Positions 29,213 through 35,220 of a DNA stretch of 35,220 nucleotides are shown here, piece after piece. The notes below the pieces were generated by a model, which saw nothing but the letters and a program-made list of their open reading frames with translations, made no database searches and had not been told where the DNA came from. The DNA is from an uncultured bacterium (lineage in GTDB: Bacteria > Bacillota > Negativicutes > Acidaminococcales > Acidaminococcaceae). The number at the start of each line of letters is the position of its first letter. Position 1 is the stretch's first letter. The DNA is taken from positions 1 through 35,220 of the forward strand of contig CAJMQS010000023.1 of the NCBI GenBank assembly GCA_905215645.1, given 5' to 3'. The position numbers and the translations under genes were made by a program.

Positions 29213-31153
29213 ATGGCGAAAAAGAAACAGACGATTGAAGAAGAGATTGCCGTCCACGGTGATTACGGGGCGGAACAGATCCAGGTCCTGGAAGGCCTGG
29301 AAGCCGTGCGGAAACGTCCCAGTATGTATATCGGCAGCATCAGCGGCCGGGGGCTGCACCATCTGGTGTATGAAGTCATCGACAACAGCATCGATGAGGC
29401 CCTGGCTGGATACTGCGACCATATCCATGTGACGATCCATCAGGACAACAGCATCACGGTCACGGATAATGGCCGGGGCATCCCGGTGGAAATGCATAAA
29501 GTGGGGAAACCGGCCATCGAAGTGGTCATGACGGTCCTCCATGCCGGGGGAAAATTTGGCGACGGCGGCTATAAAGTCTCCGGAGGGCTCCACGGGGTGG
29601 GGGTTTCCTGCGTCAATGCCCTGAGCAAAAAAATGGTGGTGGAAGTCAAGAAGAACGGGAAGGTCTATGGCATCGAATTTGCCAAAGGAAAGACCACCTG
29701 TCCTTTGTATGTGAAAGGGGAATGCCCGGAACAGGAAACGGGCACCAGCGTCACCTTCTGGCCTGACGATACCATCTTCACGGAAACGGTCTACAGCTAC
29801 GATACCTTGAAACACCGGATCCGGGAACTGGCCTTCTTGAACAAAGGCGTGAAGATCCAGCTCACCGATGAACGGAGCGGACAGGATGAGACGTTCCATT
29901 ATGAAGGCGGCATCGTCTCTTTCGTGGAATTCATCAACAAAGGCAAGGAACCCCTCCATGACAAGCCCATCTACGTGGAAGGGGAGCGCCAGGACACCAT
30001 CGTGGAAGTGGCCATGCAGTATACGGATGCTTACACGGAAAATATCTATACCTTTGTGAACAACATCAATACGGAAGAAGGGGGCACCCACCTGGCCGGC
30101 CTGAAGCAGGCCCTGACCCGCTGCATCAACGATTATGCCCGGAAGAACGGGATGCTCAAGGACAATGAGGAGAATCTGTCCGGGGATGATGTACGGGAAG
30201 GGCTCACCTGCGTCATGAGCCTGAAGGTACGGGAACCCCAGTTCGAAGGGCAGACCAAGACCAAGTTGGGGAACAGTGAAGTCCGTGGCATCGTGGACAA
30301 TATGGTGACCGATGCCTTGACGGAGTATTTCGAAGAGAATGCCCCCATTGCGAAAAAAATCATCGAAAAAGCCATCATGGCCAACCGTGCTCGGTCTGCT
30401 GCCAGAAAAGCAAGGGACCTGACACGCCGGAAATCTGCTTTGGAAGTGAGCAGCCTTCCCGGGAAACTGGCGGACTGTTCCAGCAAGAATGCAGAGGAAA
30501 CTGAGATCTACTTGGTGGAAGGGGATTCTGCAGGAGGCAGTGCCAAGCAGGGACGGGATCGGAATTTCCAGGCCATCCTGCCGCTCCGGGGCAAGATCCT
30601 GAACGTGGAAAAGGCCCGCCTGGACAAGATGCTCAACAGCCAGGAGATCCGGGCTATGATCACTGCGTTCGGCTGCGGCATCGGAGATGAATTCGACATC
30701 AGCAAGGCCCGCTACGGAAAGATCATCATCATGACCGATGCGGATGTGGACGGGGCCCATATCCGGACCCTGCTCCTGACCTTCTTCTACCGCTACATGA
30801 AACCCCTGATCATCCATGGGAATGTATTCATCGCCCAGCCGCCCCTGTATCTGATCCGCACCGGCAAGAAGCACACCTATGCTTACAGCGATGAGGAACT
30901 CCAGAAGAAGCTGGATGAAGTGGGCCGACAGAACAATCCCTATGTCCAGCGCTACAAAGGGCTGGGGGAAATGAACCCGGAACAGCTGTGGGAGACCACC
31001 ATGGATCCCAGCAAGCGCACGGTACTCCAGGTTCAGCTGGAAGATGCCGCTACTGCTGATTCCGTCTTTTCCATCCTCATGGGAGACAAAGTGGAACCCC
31101 GGAGACAGTTCATCGAAGAAAACGCCGGGAAAGTGACCAACCTGGACTTTTAA
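29213..31153 (+). CDS. gyrB: DNA gyrase subunit B
   Basis: This 646-residue ATPase subunit of gyrase has the GHKL ATP-binding motifs NSIDEALAGYC and DNGRGIP (85-91). The toprim motifs EGDSAGGSAKQGRDR and DADVDGAHIRTLL are present. GRGLHHLVYEVIDN and QLWETTMDPSKRTVL near the C-terminus are also normal. CGGGAGGTTTGT precedes the ATG. It lies 15 bases after remB, in the dnaN operon. The length is close to that of other Gram-positive GyrB (about 640). Confidence 0.98.
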   Translation: MAKKKQTIEEEIAVHGDYGAEQIQVLEGLEAVRKRPSMYIGSISGRGLHHLVYEVIDNSIDEALAGYCDHIHVTIHQDNSITVTDNGRGIPVEMHKVGKPAIEVVMTVLHAGGKFGDGGYKVSGGLHGVGVSCVNALSKKMVVEVKKNGKVYGIEFAKGKTTCPLYVKGECPEQETGTSVTFWPDDTIFTETVYSYDTLKHRIRELAFLNKGVKIQLTDERSGQDETFHYEGGIVSFVEFINKGKEPLHDKPIYVEGERQDTIVEVAMQYTDAYTENIYTFVNNINTEEGGTHLAGLKQALTRCINDYARKNGMLKDNEENLSGDDVREGLTCVMSLKVREPQFEGQTKTKLGNSEVRGIVDNMVTDALTEYFEENAPIAKKIIEKAIMANRARSAARKARDLTRRKSALEVSSLPGKLADCSSKNAEETEIYLVEGDSAGGSAKQGRDRNFQAILPLRGKILNVEKARLDKMLNSQEIRAMITAFGCGIGDEFDISKARYGKIIIMTDADVDGAHIRTLLLTFFYRYMKPLIIHGNVFIAQPPLYLIRTGKKHTYAYSDEELQKKLDEVGRQNNPYVQRYKGLGEMNPEQLWETTMDPSKRTVLQVQLEDAATADSVFSILMGDKVEPRRQFIEENAGKVTNLDF

Positions 31154-31164
31154 GGAGAGCCGTT

Positions 31165-31860
31165 ATGGATAAGGGCATCCAGCTTCCCCAGGGACGGATC
31201 CAGTGGAGCCGTCCGGGCGGGGAGACAATCGTGGTGGTGGCCGGCGGAAGGCGGCCCGATCCCCAGTGGCTGCGGAAGGCGTCTGCGGCTTTTCCGGTGG
31301 CTGCGGCGGACCGAGGAGCCGATCACTGCAAAGCTGCCGGGGTGGTACCCGGTTTTCTCTATGGAGACCGGGACAGCGCAGCTCCGGGAGCTTGGGAAGA
31401 ATTTGTCCGGAAGGGGGCACGGGCCAAGACTTATCCGGTGAACAAGGATGACACGGACCTGTCCCTGGTCCTCCAGGATCTGCCAGGAGACCGGACTGTG
31501 CTGGCTACCGGCATCTGGGGAGGCCGAGCCGACCATCTGTTCGGCAACCTCTATACCCTTCTGGCCTATGTGGAACGGGGCGGCTCCGCACTCTTGGCAG
31601 ACGACCAGGAAGTGCTCTGCTATCTCCTGCCAGGGGAAGAACTTTCTTTTACGGCGGGCAAGAATCGGCCGCGGGCCGTCAGCCTGCTTCCCCTGTCCGC
31701 TTTCTGCCAGGTCAGCATCGACGGAGTCCGCTGGCCCCTTGACCGGGCGGAATTGACCCAGGCCAATCCTTATGCGGTGAGCAACAAGATGACCGGGAAC
31801 GTGCTGCACGCTTCCTGTCAAAAAGGGATCGCCGGCGTCTATTTCACCTGGAAGGAGTAA
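31165..31860 (+). CDS. thiN: Thiamine diphosphokinase (ThiN family)
   Basis: This 231-residue kinase transfers pyrophosphate from ATP to thiamine. Landmarks are AADRGADH (47-54), GDRDS at 67-71 (the family usually has GDFDS), KDDTD (94-98) and WGGRADHLFGN (118-128). The ATG follows AAGGAGAGCCGTT, 11 bases after gyrB. It has no metabolic partner in this operon, and its presence between the gyrase genes is unusual. The C-terminal half is less conserved. Confidence 0.85.
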   Translation: MDKGIQLPQGRIQWSRPGGETIVVVAGGRRPDPQWLRKASAAFPVAAADRGADHCKAAGVVPGFLYGDRDSAAPGAWEEFVRKGARAKTYPVNKDDTDLSLVLQDLPGDRTVLATGIWGGRADHLFGNLYTLLAYVERGGSALLADDQEVLCYLLPGEELSFTAGKNRPRAVSLLPLSAFCQVSIDGVRWPLDRAELTQANPYAVSNKMTGNVLHASCQKGIAGVYFTWKE

Positions 31861-31864
31861 AGCC

Positions 31865-32629
31865 ATGCTGGAATTCCATTGGCAGGAACTGTTCTTTCTG
31901 CTGGGTGCCGGATTCGTAGGTTCTTTTGTGGATGCAGCCGTGGGAGGCGGCGGACTGATTACCCTGCCGGCCTTCATGGCCACCAGCGTCCCCACTCCCT
32001 ATGCCCTGGGCTCCAACAAATTTGCCGCTTCCATCGGAGCGGTCACCAGCTTCTTCACCTTTGCCCGTTCCGGCAAGGTGGATCCCAAGATTTTGAAGCT
32101 GATGCCTCTGTCCTTCCTGGGCAGCGGTGCCGGGGCCTGCATCGCTTATCTCCTTCCGGAACAGCTGCTGCGGATCATCGTGGTACTGGCCTTGGTTGGC
32201 ACCGCCTGTTACACCTACCGTCGGAAAAACTGGGACGGCATGGGCCGGGTGGATGCCATGACCCGTTCTATGGCCTTTGGCATGGCTGCCATGGCTTGGT
32301 TCCTGGGGATGTATGATGGCTTTTTCGGACCGGGGACCGGGTCGTTCCTGATCTTCGGATTTTTGTATTTCGGTTATGACTTCGTGACGGCTGCAGGGAA
32401 TACCAAAGCCCTGAACCTGGCCAGCAACATCGGAGGCTTGATTGCTTTCCTGCTGCTGGGGCGGGTCTATCTGGCCTATGCCCTGCCCATGGGAATGGTG
32501 GAAATCATCGGAGCCCGGCTGGGCGCGAAGTTTGCTATAAAAAAAGGGGTGGGATACATCCGCACCCTGTACCTGATCATGACTGTGGTGCTGATCGGCA
32601 AACAGGTCTATGATCTCCTTTGGAAATGA
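31865..32629 (+). CDS. TauE/SafE (TSUP) family membrane permease
   Basis: This 254-residue hydrophobic protein starts WQELFFLLGAGFVGSFVDAAVGGGGLITLPAF, the glycine-rich first half-repeat of the sulfite exporter TauE/SafE family. The repeat recurs with GMYDGFFGPGTGSFLIFGF and GNTKALNLASNIGGLIAFLL. Family members export sulfite, sulfonates or other organic anions, and the substrate here is unknown. GGAAGGAGTAAAGCC supports the start. It begins four bases after the thiN stop and is followed after 35 bases by gyrA. Confidence 0.88.
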   Translation: MLEFHWQELFFLLGAGFVGSFVDAAVGGGGLITLPAFMATSVPTPYALGSNKFAASIGAVTSFFTFARSGKVDPKILKLMPLSFLGSGAGACIAYLLPEQLLRIIVVLALVGTACYTYRRKNWDGMGRVDAMTRSMAFGMAAMAWFLGMYDGFFGPGTGSFLIFGFLYFGYDFVTAAGNTKALNLASNIGGLIAFLLLGRVYLAYALPMGMVEIIGARLGAKFAIKKGVGYIRTLYLIMTVVLIGKQVYDLLWK

Positions 32630-32664
32630 CCGCGTCATAGGACGCAGGAAGGAAGCGTGAGAAC

Positions 32665-35160
32665 GTGGATGATCAGCAGAATGACAAGCAGACCATCACT
32701 GCAGGCAAAGTGATCCCCGTTTATGTCGAAGACGAGATGCAGAAATGCTATATCGACTACGCCATGAGCGTCATTGTCCAGCGTGCTCTGCCGGATGTGC
32801 GGGACGGCCTGAAGCCGGTCCACCGCCGCATCCTTTATGCCATGAATGAGGCAGGGATGCTGCCCAACAAGGCGTATAAAAAAAGTGCCCGTATCGTGGG
32901 CGATGTTTTGGGGAAATACCATCCCCATGGAGACTCTTCTGTGTATAACGCCATTGTGCGCCTGGCCCAGGATTTCTCCACCCGGTATCTGATGGTGGAC
33001 GGCCATGGGAACTTCGGTTCTGTGGACGGGGATCCACCGGCTGCCATGCGGTATACGGAAGTCCGCATGGGAAAGATTGCCGTGGAAATGCTCCGGGACA
33101 TCGAAAAGGATACAGTGGATTTCATCCCCAACTATGATGAATCCCTGAAGGAACCTACGGTGCTTCCGGCCAAGGTCCCGGCACTCCTGATTAATGGATC
33201 TGCCGGCATCGCCGTAGGGATGGCCACCAATATTCCGCCTCACAATCTGGGAGAAGTGGTGGATGCCTGCGTGATGCTCATCGACCATCCTGATGCCACC
33301 ATCGAACAGCTGATGACGGCCATCAAAGGGCCGGATTTCCCCACCGGGGCTAAGATCCTGGGGCTTTCCGGGATCCGCCAGGCCTATACCACCGGCCGAG
33401 GTGTGGTGAAAGTCCGGGCCAAGGCCCATGTGGAACCCATGCCCAAGAACAAGAACCGGATCGTGGTCACGGAAATCCCCTATCAGGTGAACAAAGCGAA
33501 ACTCATCGAGAACATCGCCCACCTGGTCCAGGACAAGACCCTGGAAGGGATCACCGACCTGCGGGATGAATCAGACCGGAAGGGCATGCGTATCGTCATC
33601 GAGCTGCGCAGCGATGTGGTCCCGGAAATCATGCTGAACAAGCTGTACAAGCACACCCAGCTCCAAGATTCCTTCGGTATCATCATGCTGGCCCTGGTCA
33701 GCGGCCATCCACGGATCCTGAATCTGAAACAGATCCTGGAATATTACCTGGACCATCAGAAGAATGTGATCACCCGGAAATGCCGGTATGAACTGAACAA
33801 AGCCCGGGAGCGGGCCCATATCTTGGAAGGCTTGAAGATCGCCCTGGACCATCTGGATGAGGTGATTGCCACCATCCGGGCCAGTGCCAATGGAGATGTG
33901 GCCAAGGCTGCCCTGATGGAAAAGTTCGGCCTCAGCGAACGCCAGGCCCAGGCCATCCTGGATATGCGTCTCCAGCGCCTCACCGGCCTGGAACGGCAGA
34001 AAATCGAGGATGAATACAAAGAAGTCATGGCTACCATTGCCTATCTGGAAGATGTGCTCAGTGATGAACACAAAATCATGGGGATCGCTCGGGAAGACCT
34101 GCTGGATGTAAAGAAACGGTTCGGGGATGCCCGTCGGACTTCCATTGTGCCGGATACCGGAGATCTGGAAACGGAAGACCTGATCGCAGAAGAGGATGTG
34201 GTGATCACCATCAGCCACCAGAGCTACATCAAGCGCCAGGCCTTGACCAATTTCCGGAACCAGAACCGGGGCGGCCGGGGCATCAAAGCCGGCAGCGGCA
34301 AGATCGTCAAGGAAGACAATAAGGTAAAAGGTGATTTCTCGGAACACCTGCTCATGGCCAGCACCCATGATAATATCCTGTTCTTCACCAACCGGGGCCG
34401 GGTCTACCGGCAGAAGGGATTCGAGATCCCGGAAGCCAGCCGGACGGCCAAGGGGACTTTCATCCGCAACCTGCTTCCGCTGGAAGAAAATGAAAAGGTC
34501 AATGCGGTGATCGCTGTGAAGAGCGGCATCAGTGAAGATGAGAAGAAATTCCTGTTCATGGCTACCAATCTGGGGGTGGTGAAACGGACCAGTGTCAGCG
34601 AGTTCAAATCGGCTCGGAAAGGCGGCCTGATCGCCATCAACTTGGACGAAGGGGAAGAACTCATCGACGTGAAGCTGACCAGCGGCCATAACGATATCCT
34701 GCTGGCCACCCGAGATGGGTATGCCATCCACTTCCTGGAAGATGATGTACGGCCTATGGGAAGGACCAGCCACGGGGTCCGGGGCATCAGCCTGCGGCCT
34801 CATGACAGTGTGGTTTCCATGGACAGCTGTGTGGATGATACTGGGGAAGTGCTGACGGTCACGGATAAGGGCCAGGGCAAGCGCACCGATATTTCCGAAT
34901 ACCGGGTCCAGAGCCGGGGCGGCAAGGGTATCATCAACCTGAAGGTGACCAATAAGACCGGTTTGATCGTCGGTTCCAAATTCATCAATGAGTCCCAGGA
35001 AATCATGCTGATTTCTGCAGCGGGCATCATCATCCGGATGAATGCGGCTGATATTTCTACCTACGGACGGAATGCCCAGGGCGTCAAGCTCATGGATCTG
35101 GACGAAGGAGATAAAGTAGCGGCATTGGCCGTGGTGAATACGGTAAGCGAGGAAGAATAA
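32665..35160 (+). CDS. gyrA: DNA gyrase subunit A
   Basis: This 831-residue cleaving subunit of gyrase starts at GTG (32665), with GGAAG nine bases upstream, and continues YVEDEMQKCYIDYAMSVIV. The active-site tyrosine is Tyr130 (AMRYTEVRM). The quinolone region reads HPHGDSSVYNAIVRL (86-100): Ser91 matches E. coli Ser83 and Asn95 replaces the usual Asp/Glu at E. coli position 87. The GyrA box QNRGGRG at 533-539 identifies it as gyrase rather than topoisomerase IV. It ends with an acidic tail, followed by a strong terminator. Confidence 0.98.
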   Translation: MDDQQNDKQTITAGKVIPVYVEDEMQKCYIDYAMSVIVQRALPDVRDGLKPVHRRILYAMNEAGMLPNKAYKKSARIVGDVLGKYHPHGDSSVYNAIVRLAQDFSTRYLMVDGHGNFGSVDGDPPAAMRYTEVRMGKIAVEMLRDIEKDTVDFIPNYDESLKEPTVLPAKVPALLINGSAGIAVGMATNIPPHNLGEVVDACVMLIDHPDATIEQLMTAIKGPDFPTGAKILGLSGIRQAYTTGRGVVKVRAKAHVEPMPKNKNRIVVTEIPYQVNKAKLIENIAHLVQDKTLEGITDLRDESDRKGMRIVIELRSDVVPEIMLNKLYKHTQLQDSFGIIMLALVSGHPRILNLKQILEYYLDHQKNVITRKCRYELNKARERAHILEGLKIALDHLDEVIATIRASANGDVAKAALMEKFGLSERQAQAILDMRLQRLTGLERQKIEDEYKEVMATIAYLEDVLSDEHKIMGIAREDLLDVKKRFGDARRTSIVPDTGDLETEDLIAEEDVVITISHQSYIKRQALTNFRNQNRGGRGIKAGSGKIVKEDNKVKGDFSEHLLMASTHDNILFFTNRGRVYRQKGFEIPEASRTAKGTFIRNLLPLEENEKVNAVIAVKSGISEDEKKFLFMATNLGVVKRTSVSEFKSARKGGLIAINLDEGEELIDVKLTSGHNDILLATRDGYAIHFLEDDVRPMGRTSHGVRGISLRPHDSVVSMDSCVDDTGEVLTVTDKGQGKRTDISEYRVQSRGGKGIINLKVTNKTGLIVGSKFINESQEIMLISAAGIIIRMNAADISTYGRNAQGVKLMDLDEGDKVAALAVVNTVSEEE

Positions 35161-35162
35161 GA

Positions 35163-35217
35163 AAAAAGGGGCTGTTGCATGTGTGAATTTTTCGCACATG
35201 CAACAGCTTTCTTTTTT
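35163..35217 (+). terminator. Intrinsic terminator of the dnaN-gyrA operon, GTTGCA family
   Basis: GCTGTTGCATGTG (35171-35183) pairs with its complement (35195-35207), extended by GTGTG/CGCAC and flanked by AAAAAA and TTTCTTTTTT. It has the same GCTGTTGCA arm as the hairpins at 79-104 and 8961-8987. Confidence 0.9.
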
Positions 35218-35220
35218 CCA

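Noticed and set aside
29162..30874. Long minus-strand frame (570 codons) across gyrB
   Set aside because: It is the antisense shadow of gyrB: no ribosome-binding site, low-complexity composition and no family motifs, while the gyrB frame has all gyrase signatures.
33571..35199. Long minus-strand frame (542 codons) across gyrA
   Set aside because: Same reason: an open antisense frame produced by GC-rich codon bias in a conserved gene.

Overview
The window is a chromosomal replication-origin region. It runs tRNA-Val, a DUF554 gene, parB-parA, parS, rsmG-mnmG-mnmE, jag-yidC-yidD-rnpA-rpmH, then a ~10 kb accessory block, then two dnaA genes separated by a coiled-coil gene, then dnaN-recF-dciA-remB-gyrB-thiN-tauE-gyrA. 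Genes left of ~21.45 kb are almost all on the minus strand and genes to the right are all on the plus strand, as expected for replication diverging from an origin near 21.3-26.0 kb. The gene set (remB between recF and gyrB, rpmH-rnpA-yidD-yidC-jag, SigA-type promoters, strong AGGAGG sites) is Firmicutes-like. The fairly high GC, DUF554 and a secreted M48 protease made me think of Negativicutes, possibly an Acidaminococcus relative. That assignment is inference from memory and was not tested.

Left arm (1-11.4 kb). Bases 1-72 look like the 5' end, on the minus strand, of a group IIC intron inserted just after the terminator of tRNA-Val. Then come DUF554, the parB/parA segregation pair, pepT, a small secreted protein, and a parS site at the centre of a 50-bp perfect palindrome behind rsmG. 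mnmE-mnmG-rsmG (tRNA modification and 16S methylation) follow a separate rpmH-rnpA-yidD-yidC-jag operon driven by a perfect-consensus promoter at 11456-11484.

Accessory block (11.5-21.2 kb). A five-gene minus-strand operon encodes asparaginase, two overlapping IRG-like GTPases, an M20 amidohydrolase and a NimA-like flavoprotein. It is followed by a plus-strand secreted M48 protease, an xpt-pbuX-type xanthine salvage pair, tRNA-Gly and a class I glutamine amidotransferase. This block separates rpmH from dnaA, which are adjacent in many bacteria.

Origin (21.3-26.0 kb). The first DnaA-like protein (383 aa) has the AAA+ and DNA-binding domains but no domain I, and instead begins with a short tail carrying a clamp-binding-like motif. 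The second (463 aa) is a complete DnaA. Between them are an HTH/coiled-coil protein and a possible small RNA. DnaA boxes fall in four intergenic clusters. Three 53-bp modules share exactly the same box geometry and a fourth is degenerate. I consider this two-DnaA origin the most interesting system in the window.

Right arm (26.0-35.2 kb). A tightly packed plus-strand operon carries the clamp, RecF, a DUF721/DciA-like protein, RemB, both gyrase subunits, thiamine pyrophosphokinase and a TauE/SafE permease, and ends at a strong hairpin terminator.

The window also contains a dispersed family of intergenic elements: a hairpin usually carrying GTTGCA, short GTCAACGGTC-like or CAGAAGTC-like repeats, and an AT-rich inverted repeat. 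There are at least four copies plus a fragment, one of them inside the origin.
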